DNA from: Bacteroidales bacterium
GTDB lineage: Bacteria > Bacteroidota > Bacteroidia > Bacteroidales > F082
DNA: 35,740 bases
NCBI GenBank assembly: GCA_024709145.1
Contig: JANJXG010000085.1
Location: forward strand, 1 to 35,740
Direction: 5' to 3'
The position numbers and the translations under genes were made by a program. Positions 8,249-16,615 of this stretch are shown piece by piece (position 1 is the stretch's first letter; each line of letters opens with the position of its first letter). The notes under the pieces were generated by a model. The model saw only the letters and a list, made by a program, of their open reading frames with translations. It was not told where the DNA came from and did not search any database.

Positions 8249-8992
8249 ATGATGCTTTATAAGAAAATATTCCTGAATGAAACAGCTTCCACACATGAAC
8301 AGCTGAAATCCATGGTGGAGTCGGGTCAGGCTGACGATGGCCTGGTTGTGCAAACAGCATTCCAGCATGCTGGTAAAGGACTGGCAGAAAACAAGTGGTT
8401 TAGTAGTCCAAATAAGAACCTGCTGTGCAGCATTGGGAGGAAACTTGATTTTGTTGAGGCTGGAAAACAGTTTTTAATCTCAAAAGCTGTTTCCATGGCT
8501 GTTTATCAAGTTGTTGCAGAGCTTGTTGCTGACCTGGCCGCACTAAGGATTAAGTGGCCCAACGACATATATGTAGGGGATAGAAAACTGGGCGGCATGC
8601 TGATAACCCATATTGTGAGCGGGCAAATGTTGACTTATACCATCATTGGAATCGGTATCAATCTCAACGAGGAGTCGTTTCCGGATGAGATACCCAATCC
8701 TGTTTCCTTGCTGCAGTTGACCGGCATACACACACAGCCCGGTTTGGTACTGGATGTTTTGCTTCAGAAGCTGGACGAAGCCATCGAACTGATGCGTTCG
8801 GATGAGGCTTTACTCAACAAAATATACCTTAATCATTTGTTACGTTACCAGGAATGGGCCCCTTACCTGGTCAAAGGTGTTGAAAAAGAAGCAATTATTC
8901 GAGGGGTCAACGAATTTGGGTTTCTGATGCTTGAAACAAGAAATGCTGAGCTGTTGGCACTGGATTTGAAAGAAGTGGCGTTTAGATTTTGA
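8249..8992 (+). CDS. birA: biotin--[acetyl-CoA-carboxylase] ligase
   Basis: This 247-residue enzyme activates biotin with ATP and attaches it to the biotin carboxyl carrier lysine. It is the short, non-regulatory class, with no N-terminal helix-turn-helix domain. Visible motifs are the substrate lead-in LNETASTHEQLK (9-20), the biotinoyl-AMP loop AGKGLAENKWFS (41-52), KWPNDIYVGDRKLGGMLI (102-119) with the catalytic lysine, and the IIGIGINLN strand. The loop differs from the classic GRGRRG: the position equivalent to E. coli Arg118 is Leu. Two ATG codons stand in tandem at 8249 and 8252, and either could serve. The gene is divergent from rsfS and converges on the SRPBCC gene. Confidence 0.93.
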   Translation: MMLYKKIFLNETASTHEQLKSMVESGQADDGLVVQTAFQHAGKGLAENKWFSSPNKNLLCSIGRKLDFVEAGKQFLISKAVSMAVYQVVAELVADLAALRIKWPNDIYVGDRKLGGMLITHIVSGQMLTYTIIGIGINLNEESFPDEIPNPVSLLQLTGIHTQPGLVLDVLLQKLDEAIELMRSDEALLNKIYLNHLLRYQEWAPYLVKGVEKEAIIRGVNEFGFLMLETRNAELLALDLKEVAFRF

Positions 8993-9120
8993 TATTTATG
9001 CCCCGAAATTATGCTGGAAAGCTGATATTTCTTCTAAAGTTAAATGATCGAATAAAACAAGCGCTAGACCAGAATCTGAAAAATGTGACGGCAGGAATAT
9101 CAGCGGATGCTGAGAGCCAA

Positions 9121-9519
9121 TCAAAAATTCCGGAAACTCAGTTTGTCGGCAATAATATCAACCAGATTCTGTAACGGGCGTTTGGCCATCATCGCCATCA
9201 TGGCATTGAGTTCGGCATTGATTTCGACCATGGCTTCACAACTTTGAGAGGTTTTTTCTCGCAGGTGCATTACCAATTCAAATTCAAAAGGCGATTTGCC
9301 TTCAGGAACCAGTCTGATTCGTTTGTCGGGAATCTGTTCTTCAATGCGCAGACTCAGGTTGGCCATTCCTTTGACGGTAAACGAACATCTTTCTTTTTCT
9401 GCAGTCCAGTTTATCACCTGCTCAGGCATTAAATCACCCATATTTCTCAGGTCGCTTACAAAGCTGAATACTTGTGTCTGAGAACCTTTAGTCTCTTTCC
9501 ATTGGCTTGAAACTGTCAT
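9121..9519 (-). CDS. SRPBCC (START/Bet v 1-like) family protein
   Basis: This 132-residue cytoplasmic protein has the look of the SRPBCC ligand-binding fold. It starts with a strand, continues with VFSFVSDLRNMGDLMPEQV where polyketide-cyclase-like members have the first helix, then alternating strands, and ends in a long amphipathic helix (AMMAMMAKRPLQNLVDIIADKL). No ligand or catalytic residue is evident. It starts 11 bases after the pyrE stop codon and is probably co-transcribed with pyrE, although I know of no functional link. The 128 bases between it and the convergent birA stop hold no supportable gene. Confidence 0.75.
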   Translation of the reverse strand: MTVSSQWKETKGSQTQVFSFVSDLRNMGDLMPEQVINWTAEKERCSFTVKGMANLSLRIEEQIPDKRIRLVPEGKSPFEFELVMHLREKTSQSCEAMVEINAELNAMMAMMAKRPLQNLVDIIADKLSFRNF

Positions 9520-9530
9520 ATTAATGAGGA

Positions 9531-10181
9531 TTAAGTGTGTTTTTCGCTCCAGGACTTAGGATCTTGTTTCCAGTCGAGAAGCGACTCAAAATCAGATTCG
9601 GTGATGTAGTTTTCTTCTGAAGCTTTTTGTAGCAATGTTTCGAAATCAGTGAGCGTTGTGAGCTCACAATTGGCTTTTTGAAAGCTTTCGGTGGCTGCCT
9701 TCATGCCATAGGTGAAAATGGCCATCATACCTTTGATGTTGGCCCCTTTTTCGCGTAAAGCTTCAACAGCTTTAAGGCTGCTGCCTCCGGTAGAGACGAG
9801 ATCTTCGATAACCACTACCGATTGACCTGCTTCTACAACGCCCTCGATCAGGTTAGTTAAGCCATGCGATTTCTGTTCCGACCGCACATAGGCAAATGGA
9901 AGGCCAAGCTCCTGAGCCACCAGGGCACCCTGGGCAATGCCTCCGGTTGCCACACCGGCAATCAGGTCAGGTTTGTCGTATTTTTCAAGGATAAGCCTGA
10001 CAAACTCCTGCCGGATATGCGTTCTGATTTTTGGATAAGAGAGTGTTATCCTGTTGTCGCAATAGATCGGACTTTTCAATCCGGATGCCCAGGTAAATGG
10101 TTTGGCTGTGTTCAGTTTAATTGCTTTAATTTGCAAAAGAAAACCTGCAAGAGCCAGTGTTGATTGATCATTACTTTTCAT
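9531..10181 (-). CDS. pyrE: orotate phosphoribosyltransferase
   Basis: PyrE joins orotate to PRPP to make orotidine 5'-phosphate in pyrimidine biosynthesis. The 216-residue product carries the PRPP-binding motif VVVIEDLVSTGGSS (122-135) and the flexible catalytic loop RSEQKSHG (100-107), with Lys104 and His106. The VATGGIAQG segment (78-86) is also typical. The ATG at 10181 (MKSNDQSTLA) was chosen; a longer frame back to 10241 would overlap the divergent NUDIX gene and add 20 residues of no family resemblance. The start codon shares the bases CATG with a possible start of the divergent gene. A TACATTTG box sits almost directly before the ATG. Confidence 0.94.
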   Translation of the reverse strand: MKSNDQSTLALAGFLLQIKAIKLNTAKPFTWASGLKSPIYCDNRITLSYPKIRTHIRQEFVRLILEKYDKPDLIAGVATGGIAQGALVAQELGLPFAYVRSEQKSHGLTNLIEGVVEAGQSVVVIEDLVSTGGSSLKAVEALREKGANIKGMMAIFTYGMKAATESFQKANCELTTLTDFETLLQKASEENYITESDFESLLDWKQDPKSWSEKHT

Positions 10182-10185
10182 GCCG

Positions 10186-10193
10186 CAAATGTA
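10186..10193 (-). promoter_or_regulatory. candidate -7 box for pyrE (near-leaderless)
   Basis: On the minus strand TACATTTG matches TAnnTTTG and ends four bases before the pyrE ATG at 10181. The -33 region is weak (TTCTG, no clean TTG). Transcription from it would start at or about the start codon, so the mRNA would be leaderless or nearly so. The box lies inside the first codons of the divergent NUDIX gene. Confidence 0.4.
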
Positions 10194-10797
10194 TAAAGTT
10201 TTTTGTGAAAGCAGAAGTGTCACCCTCCAAAAGGAAGTCACTCATGACGTCGTCGATGGAGCTATACCGGGGCCTTTTCAGGTAACCGGTATGGTTTATC
10301 GCTGGTTGAACGGTGATTTACAGAGCGACTTGATTTTCGAGAGTGAAGAGACGCCATATGGGTTTTTCTCCCAACATATTCCTGCCATGAAACTTGTTGA
10401 AGCGGCCGGTGGCGTAGTCATGAACAAGCGGGATGAAGTATTGTTTATTTACCGCAATCAGTATTGGGATTTACCCAAAGGACATGTTGATCCAGGCGAA
10501 AGCCACCTTGAAACTGCGCTTCGTGAAGTAACTGAAGAAACAGGCCTTTCGAAGCTTCAATGTGGCCTTCAGCTACCTGATACCTGGCATTGCTATTTGT
10601 TTAAAGGTAAGTGGGTTATGAAGCATACCTGCTGGTTTAGAATGACTTATAACGGCAATGAAAAACCGGTTCCGCAATTGTCCGAGGGCATTATTGTTGC
10701 TGAATGGATTAACAGGACGAAGCTTCCACATGTCCTTGGGAAATCTTACCGTTCGGTACAAGAGGTGTTGGGCAGTCTGATTGTTTCGAAACTTTAA
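10189..10797 (+). CDS. NUDIX hydrolase
   Basis: This 202-residue protein has a complete Nudix box, running from GHVDPGE (98-104) to REVTEETGL (112-120), which binds the metal that cleaves a nucleoside-diphosphate-linked substrate. About 70 residues precede the domain, starting MYKVF; this fits a Bacteroidota NUDIX subfamily that I recall, in which the leader is conserved. That is why I prefer the ATG at 10189 over the ATG at 10180. The substrate is unknown. The gene is divergent from pyrE with only seven bases between the start codons. It lies 19 bases before coaD, so the two are probably co-transcribed. Confidence 0.85.
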   Translation: MYKVFCESRSVTLQKEVTHDVVDGAIPGPFQVTGMVYRWLNGDLQSDLIFESEETPYGFFSQHIPAMKLVEAAGGVVMNKRDEVLFIYRNQYWDLPKGHVDPGESHLETALREVTEETGLSKLQCGLQLPDTWHCYLFKGKWVMKHTCWFRMTYNGNEKPVPQLSEGIIVAEWINRTKLPHVLGKSYRSVQEVLGSLIVSKL

Positions 10798-10816
10798 AAT
10801 AAAACAGTGGTTAAAA

Positions 10817-11278
10817 ATGAAGAGAGCAGTTTTCCCCGGGTCATTCGATCCCATTACACGCGGCCATGAATCGCTGGTTCTGAGGGCTTTGCCTTTGTTT
10901 GATGAAATTATCATTGCCATCGGAAACAATGCCACGAAGCAATATTTTTTCACGTCAGCACAAAGAATTGCCTGGATTCAAACAGTCTTTCAGTCATATT
11001 CACAAATAAAAGTCATGGAATATGAAGGCCTGACCGTAGATTTTTGCCACCGTGTTGAGGCGGGATTCATCCTCAGGGGATTGCGGACTTCAGCCGATTT
11101 TGAGTTTGAGAGAGGAATCGGACAGGTAAACAGAATTATCGCAACCGACATAGAGACAGTTTTTTTGCTCACAGCACCCGAGTTAATTCCGGTAACATCA
11201 AGCATCGTTAGAGATGTTTTCAGAAACGGCGGTGATGTGAGTACTTTTATTCCCAAGAGCATCCATCTGACAATATGA
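10817..11278 (+). CDS. coaD: phosphopantetheine adenylyltransferase
   Basis: CoaD adenylates 4'-phosphopantetheine to dephospho-CoA, the penultimate step of coenzyme A synthesis. The 153-residue product begins AVFPGSFDPITRGH (4-17), with the nucleotidyltransferase T-x-G-H signature. It continues with the conserved ILRGLRTSADFEFE segment and ends with the PELIPVTSSIVRDVF block that binds ATP phosphates. The ATG at 10817 was chosen because the in-frame region back to 10781 overlaps the end of the NUDIX gene and precedes the natural first strand MKRAVFPG. The length is normal for the family. Confidence 0.95.
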   Translation: MKRAVFPGSFDPITRGHESLVLRALPLFDEIIIAIGNNATKQYFFTSAQRIAWIQTVFQSYSQIKVMEYEGLTVDFCHRVEAGFILRGLRTSADFEFERGIGQVNRIIATDIETVFLLTAPELIPVTSSIVRDVFRNGGDVSTFIPKSIHLTI

Positions 11279-11303
11279 CGGACTTTGCCACGTTACAAGA
11301 GGC

Positions 11304-12698
11304 ATGAAACGAAACATTCGATTGATGATTTTTTTTCTGGCTTGGTTCCATTTTTCGGCTGCTGCCGGAGAAGTGACAATCAAAGGCAGTTCAACCATGC
11401 CTGGAAAAATTGTGCGGCTACTGATGGTGAAAGACCTTATTTCGGGACTCGATACTACGCTTGCCACTACCACCAGCGACTTCAAAGGAAGTTTTGAACT
11501 GAGTGCTTCGCTTACCGAAACTAGCCTGGCTGAGATAGCAATTGGTCTCAACCGTGCAACTATCCTGCTGAGCCCCGGATCGGTGTATGAAATTGCCCTG
11601 ATACTTGAAGGCCAGGTTTCCAATTCCTATTTTGATGCCCAACCCCACATATTGGAAATTAAGCAAACCAACGATGGTGGCAGGAATGATCAGTTAAACA
11701 CCATCAACTTTATTTTTAATACATTCGTATTCAAGCACTTCACCAAATTGCAAAGGTCGGGAAATCCAAAGTTGATTGACAGTTTGAAAATCGCCATCGA
11801 CAGAGCCATCCCTTTGATATCAGATCCGTTTATAAGCTCATACCGTGACTATAAACTGGCTTCTTTGTCGTCAGCAGCGGAGAAAATGACCAACAAACGC
11901 ATTTTTGAACAGTTTTTCAAAGGTAAATCAGTAGCGTATACCAATCCGGAATACCTGAGTCTTTTGCAGCAATATTTCAGCGATCATTATTTCTCAAACA
12001 ATAAACTCCTCCATTTCGACGGATTTGTTGAAGCAACACGGGCAGGCCTCAAAGCCGTCAGGCAATTTATTTCCCAGGATACCTTTTTTGGTCAGGAAGA
12101 GCGTCTGAAAGAGCTTGTGCTGCTTTTCCATCTCGACTTAGCTTATTACAATACAGCCTTTTACGAAGGTTCGGTGAAATCGGTGTTGACAGAACTTGCC
12201 GGAAAAGCAATATATCCGGAGCATCGCAGCATTGCGGCCAACATCATCCAGAGAAAAACATGGCTTTCGCCCGGTAGTCCTTTCCCAGCGATCAGCCTGA
12301 CAAACCATAAATCTGAGATGGTAAGGCTGGGGGGAGACGGGAAAAAATTGCAGCTGCTTCTTTTTGTCTCCGGCAATTGTGCAGTGTGCTTCAAAGAGAT
12401 GGAACAGCTGGCATCAGAAATTCAGGAAATCGGGCAGGATTTGCATGTCATAATTGTGGCCAATCGTGAAGGCTTCCAACAAACGGTTGAGTTTGTCGCG
12501 AAACAGCGTCTTCCTTGGCAGGTTTACAATACAGGTAATGATGTATTGGTGTATGAGCGCTTGAATATCAAGGTTTTTCCTGAGTATATCATCCTTTATC
12601 CGGACAACCGGATCGCAATGGCGCCTGCACCTCCTTTAGCCGGTAATCTTTTGCTTCACCTGAAAAGTCTTGTCAAAAAGACAATTGTCTCAAACTAA
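11304..12698 (+). CDS. secreted TlpA/thioredoxin-fold protein
   Basis: The product has 464 residues. An N-terminal signal peptide (about 1-20, ending FSAAAG) directs export. Residues of about 23-110 form a beta-rich domain of the kind found before thioredoxin domains in Bacteroidota TlpA-like proteins (DUF4369-like; resemblance only), followed by a helical middle region. The C-terminal domain (about 330-460) is thioredoxin-like, with LLLFVSGNCAVCFKEMEQL and a C-A-V-C active-site pair at Cys359 and Cys362, and a cis-Pro-type strand VFPEYIILYPDN. It is probably a periplasmic thiol-disulfide oxidoreductase with unknown partners. The gene starts 25 bases after coaD. Confidence 0.8.
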   Translation: MKRNIRLMIFFLAWFHFSAAAGEVTIKGSSTMPGKIVRLLMVKDLISGLDTTLATTTSDFKGSFELSASLTETSLAEIAIGLNRATILLSPGSVYEIALILEGQVSNSYFDAQPHILEIKQTNDGGRNDQLNTINFIFNTFVFKHFTKLQRSGNPKLIDSLKIAIDRAIPLISDPFISSYRDYKLASLSSAAEKMTNKRIFEQFFKGKSVAYTNPEYLSLLQQYFSDHYFSNNKLLHFDGFVEATRAGLKAVRQFISQDTFFGQEERLKELVLLFHLDLAYYNTAFYEGSVKSVLTELAGKAIYPEHRSIAANIIQRKTWLSPGSPFPAISLTNHKSEMVRLGGDGKKLQLLLFVSGNCAVCFKEMEQLASEIQEIGQDLHVIIVANREGFQQTVEFVAKQRLPWQVYNTGNDVLVYERLNIKVFPEYIILYPDNRIAMAPAPPLAGNLLLHLKSLVKKTIVSN

Positions 12699-12742
12699 AC
12701 ATGAAGTCGGCCGTGATGGCTTTCTATCCCCGTAAAAAACAG

Positions 12743-12750
12743 TAAATTTG
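12743..12750 (+). promoter_or_regulatory. candidate promoter -7 box for secA
   Basis: TAAATTTG at 12743-12750 matches TAnnTTTG; a TTTC about 20 bases upstream could be a weak -33 element. Transcription would give secA a leader of roughly 55-60 bases. The 115-base gap before secA holds no other feature. Confidence 0.45.
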
Positions 12751-12813
12751 CCGCCACTCAATGAACGGAATGATTATTGAGGATGGTAAACAAGAATTTT
12801 AATGTGATCAGAT

Positions 12814-15800
12814 ATGCTCAATTTTTTTAAGAAACTATTCGGTGACAAATCCACCAGAGATCTCAAGGCTATCCAACCTTTACTACAGGAAACGATCAAG
12901 GCATATGAGTCGGTAAGTAAACTCAGTGTTGATGCTTTAAGAGCTAAGACACAAGAGTTTAAAAACAAGATACGTGATGCTGTTGCGCAGGAGGAGGAGG
13001 AAATATCGGGGCTCAAACGGCAACTTGAAGAGCAGTTTGATCTGGAGGCCAGTGAAAAAGAGAAAATTTATAATCAGATTGATAAGCTTGAAAAGCAGCA
13101 ATATGAGAAAACTGAAGCCACACTGAGTGCCTTGCTTCCCGAAGCTTTTGCCGTTATGAAAGCAGCTGCAGCCCTTTTCAAAAACCAGGAACAAATTGAA
13201 TCAAAAGCAACCGAACTCGACCGCTTGCTAGCTACCACACACGATTTTGTCCATATCAAGGACGACAAAGCCATCTACAATACCAGTTGGATGGCTGGGG
13301 GTAATATGATTCGCTGGGACATGGTTCATTACGATGTGCAATTTATTGGCGGGATTGTCCTGCATCAGGGTAAGATCTCGGAAATGGCAACCGGTGAAGG
13401 TAAAACCCTTGTTGCAACCTTGCCTGTCTATCTGAATGCGCTTGCTGGCAAGGGGGTACATGTTGTGACGGTGAACGATTACCTGGCCAAACGCGACTCG
13501 GAATGGATGGGTGTCATGTATAATTTCCTGGGACTGACCGTTGATTGCATCGACAAACACGAGCCAAACTCTGCCGCCCGACGCAAAGCCTATCTGGCTG
13601 ACATTACCTATGGCACCAACAATGAGTTTGGTTTTGACTACCTGCGTGACAATATGACAGGAAATCCGGATGAGTTGGTACAACGTAAGCATCATTATGC
13701 GATTGTTGACGAGGTTGACTCAGTGTTGATTGATGATGCGCGTACACCCCTGATCATCAGCGGACCAACACCCAAAGGTGATCATCAGGAATTTGATGTG
13801 TTAAAACCGGATGTAACGAAACTTTATAATGCTCAGAAGACTCTGGTAAGCAGTATTTTAGCTGAAGCAAAAAAATTACTTCAGGGGGCAAAACCAACTG
13901 ATGAGAAACGTGGTGGTGAGCTTCTTTTCAGGGCATACAGGGGATTACCCAAAAATAATGCCCTGATCAAATTTCTCAGCGAGGAAGGGATGCGGAGCCT
14001 CATGCAGAAAACAGAAAGTTTTTACTTGCAGGAGCAGGCTAAGAATATGCATTTGATCGATGATGAGCTCTTTTTTGTGATCGACGAAAAACATAATTCA
14101 GTTGAGCTTACCGAAAAAGGGATTGATTTGCTTTCGGCCTCTTACAACGAGCCCGGATTTTTTATTCTGCCTGATGTCGGCGCTGAAATTGCAGAAATAG
14201 AAAGGCAACAGCTGGCTGAGCAGGAAATGCTACAGCTAAAAGGAGATTTGATCCGCAATTTCAGTGTCAAATCGGAACGACTGCACACAGTTCATCAACT
14301 TTTAAAAGCCTATACCCTTTTTGAGAAGGATGTGGAATATGTCATCATCGAAAACAAGATTAAAATTGTTGATGAGCAAACAGGCCGTATCATGGAAGGC
14401 AGGCGCTATTCCGACGGATTACATCAGGCCATCGAAGCCAAAGAAAACGTAAAAGTTGAAGCAGCCACACAAACTTATGCTACGATTACCCTGCAAAACT
14501 ATTTCAGGATGTATCGCAAGCTGGCTGGTATGACAGGAACGGCCGAGACAGAGGCCGGTGAGTTCTGGGACATTTACAAACTGGATGTCGTGGTTATCCC
14601 GACCAATAAACCCATCGCCCGCAAAGACGTTGAGGATGTGGTGTATAAAACCAAACGGGAGAAATTTAATGCTGTCATTGATGAGATTACGGCTTTGGTA
14701 GAAGCCAGAAGACCTGTGCTGGTTGGAACTACTTCGGTAGAAACGTCCGAGTTGCTGAGCAGGATGCTGCAACGTAAAGGCATCGAGCACAATGTGTTGA
14801 ACGCCAAACTGCATCAAAGAGAGGCTCAGATCGTCAAAGAAGCCGGACAGGCCGGTGTAGTTACCATTGCCACCAATATGGCAGGTCGTGGTACCGACAT
14901 CAAACTCGGGCCCGGAGTAAAGGAAGCCGGCGGTTTGGCCATCATCGGTACCGAGCGGCATGAATCGCGGCGTGTTGACAGGCAGCTTCGCGGACGTTCA
15001 GGCCGACAGGGTGATCCGGGAAGCTCCCAGTTTTTTGTTTCACTCGAAGACGACCTCATGAGGATGTTTGGTTCGGGAAGAATCGCCGGTTTGATGGATC
15101 GTCTTGGTTTGAAAGAGGGCGAAATGATTCAGCACAGCATGATTACCAAATCTATCGAACGTGCACAGCGTAAGGTGGAAGAGAATAACTTCGGAACACG
15201 TAAACGATTGCTCGAATACGATGATGTGATGAACGCCCAGCGAGAAGTTATTTACAAAAAAAGACACCATGCCTTATTTGGTGAGCGTCTTTCGGTTGAT
15301 ATTTCAAACATGGTTTTTGACCTCGGAGAAGCACTGATAACTGAATATCAGCAGCAGCGTGACTTTGAAGGTCTGCGGATGGCTGTCTTGAGAAATATGG
15401 GCATCGAGCCCCCGTTTAACGAAGAAGAGTTTTTCGATTCGAAAGCCGAAAGTCTCAATGAATTACTTTTTGCTAAGGCCAGCCAGGCATACAAAGAAAA
15501 AACCAGACGTATTGGCGACAAGACCATGCCTGTAATTAAAGATGTATTTGAGCGCCAGAAGCAATATGAGAACATAGCTATCCCGATTACTGACGGGAAC
15601 AAAGGAATGCAGGTGATCGTCAATTTGCAGCGGGCTGTTGACAATGGATCGCGGGAAGTGGCGCTCTCGATCGAGAAAAGCATTTCACTAGCCTTGATTG
15701 ATGAATCCTGGAAAGAACATTTACGCGAACTTGACGACCTGAAGCAATCCGTTCAAAATGCTACCTATGAACAAAAAGATCCATTGCTGATTTATAAGTT

Positions 15801-16113
15801 TGAATCTTTCCAGTTGTTTAAGACCATGATCAACAGGATCAACCGCGAAGTGATTTCTTTCCTGATGCGTGCCGATATCCCTATTCAGGATTCATCCAAT
15901 GTGCGTGAAGCACAGCGAACCAAAGGAATTGACCGAAGCAAAATGAAAGAAGAAAGGTCGGATCTTCTGTCACAAGCTCACAGCAATACCCAGCAGAAAG
16001 AGGTCACACAGCCCGTCATTGCAGAGAAAAAAGTTGGCCGCAATGAGCCATGTCCATGCGGTAGTGGGAAGAAATATAAAAATTGTCACGGAAAAATGTT
16101 GGGAGAAGCTTGA
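12814..16113 (+). CDS. secA: preprotein translocase ATPase SecA
   Basis: SecA is the ATPase motor that pushes unfolded preproteins through SecYEG. At 1,099 residues it has the enlarged Bacteroidota form; E. coli SecA is about 900. Visible features are Walker A in [14 protein letters not shown] (about 192-205) and the [18 protein letters not shown] Walker B region (about 298-315). There follows a long lineage-typical insertion (about 320-490), then [10 protein letters not shown] and the [14 protein letters not shown] helicase motif. A long helical C-terminal part ends in a SEC-C zinc module with Cys1080, Cys1082, Cys1091 and His1092. The ATG at 12814 gives the expected [13 protein letters not shown] beginning. 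The flanking genes also act at the envelope. Confidence 0.97.
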   Translation: MLNFFKKLFGDKSTRDLKAIQPLLQETIKAYESVSKLSVDALRAKTQEFKNKIRDAVAQEEEEISGLKRQLEEQFDLEASEKEKIYNQIDKLEKQQYEKTEATLSALLPEAFAVMKAAAALFKNQEQIESKATELDRLLATTHDFVHIKDDKAIYNTSWMAGGNMIRWDMVHYDVQFIGGIVLHQGKISEMATGEGKTLVATLPVYLNALAGKGVHVVTVNDYLAKRDSEWMGVMYNFLGLTVDCIDKHEPNSAARRKAYLADITYGTNNEFGFDYLRDNMTGNPDELVQRKHHYAIVDEVDSVLIDDARTPLIISGPTPKGDHQEFDVLKPDVTKLYNAQKTLVSSILAEAKKLLQGAKPTDEKRGGELLFRAYRGLPKNNALIKFLSEEGMRSLMQKTESFYLQEQAKNMHLIDDELFFVIDEKHNSVELTEKGIDLLSASYNEPGFFILPDVGAEIAEIERQQLAEQEMLQLKGDLIRNFSVKSERLHTVHQLLKAYTLFEKDVEYVIIENKIKIVDEQTGRIMEGRRYSDGLHQAIEAKENVKVEAATQTYATITLQNYFRMYRKLAGMTGTAETEAGEFWDIYKLDVVVIPTNKPIARKDVEDVVYKTKREKFNAVIDEITALVEARRPVLVGTTSVETSELLSRMLQRKGIEHNVLNAKLHQREAQIVKEAGQAGVVTIATNMAGRGTDIKLGPGVKEAGGLAIIGTERHESRRVDRQLRGRSGRQGDPGSSQFFVSLEDDLMRMFGSGRIAGLMDRLGLKEGEMIQHSMITKSIERAQRKVEENNFGTRKRLLEYDDVMNAQREVIYKKRHHALFGERLSVDISNMVFDLGEALITEYQQQRDFEGLRMAVLRNMGIEPPFNEEEFFDSKAESLNELLFAKASQAYKEKTRRIGDKTMPVIKDVFERQKQYENIAIPITDGNKGMQVIVNLQRAVDNGSREVALSIEKSISLALIDESWKEHLRELDDLKQSVQNATYEQKDPLLIYKFESFQLFKTMINRINREVISFLMRADIPIQDSSNVREAQRTKGIDRSKMKEERSDLLSQAHSNTQQKEVTQPVIAEKKVGRNEPCPCGSGKKYKNCHGKMLGEA

Positions 16114-16180
16114 TTTGATGTAATTTAGTGGTTGTTTTGACCTTTTGGATCCTAGTATTTTTTCGAAAAACAGCTGTTAA

Positions 16181-16606
16181 ATGATTACGAAAAACACATT
16201 CTTCTCCGCAGCGATGCTGTTGGTTTTGCTTCTTTATTCGTGTCGTAGAGACGAAATCGAAGTAGTAAACCGTCCGACTTTTGTCTATAATCAGGCGATC
16301 GTAAATCCGCCCGATGATTTCATGATTTTATTCAACAATTTATCAGTAGGGCAGAAATTTGCGAGCCTGACATTTGCTGACAGTGCCGTTTGGAAGATCG
16401 ACCGGATTGGTGATACACGTCAAACAGTGACCTTTAAAAATGATACCGGCTTGTATTATGTCAATCTTGCTGATAGTCTTGCAATGGCCGGAAAATATAG
16501 GTATGAAGTGATTGTCACGAGCTCACAATACGGTGAAACCAGCAATCTTTTTATTGGTTTCAAGAAAATTGACCGGGATTACGATACTTTTGAACCCAAG
16601 TTTTAA
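16181..16606 (+). CDS. small predicted lipoprotein
   Basis: This 141-residue protein starts with a lipoprotein signal peptide whose lipobox LYSC places the lipidated cysteine at residue 21. It is followed by charged residues (RRDE), which in Bacteroidota can favour outer-membrane or surface location. The mature part is beta-rich and its last ~60 residues resemble an immunoglobulin-like or PKD-like strand pattern (GKYRYEVIVTSSQYGE), without a named family. The stop codon is only nine bases before the patatin/Omp85 gene, which points to a shared transcript. A 10-base palindrome (AACAGCTGTT, 16169-16178) lies just before the ATG. Confidence 0.75.
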   Translation: MITKNTFFSAAMLLVLLLYSCRRDEIEVVNRPTFVYNQAIVNPPDDFMILFNNLSVGQKFASLTFADSAVWKIDRIGDTRQTVTFKNDTGLYYVNLADSLAMAGKYRYEVIVTSSQYGETSNLFIGFKKIDRDYDTFEPKF

Positions 16607-16615
16607 CTCCTGACT

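Noticed and set aside
8989-9174. 61-residue frame between birA and the SRPBCC gene
   Set aside because: It runs antisense into the SRPBCC gene and has no family features; the gap is a normal convergent intergenic region.
10182-10241. Longer pyrE start overlapping the NUDIX gene
   Set aside because: The extra 20 residues do not resemble PyrE, and the region codes for the conserved MYKVF start of the divergent gene.
16169-16178. AACAGCTGTT palindrome before the lipoprotein gene as an operator
   Set aside because: A 10-base palindrome is expected by chance in a window of this length, and no linked regulator is present.
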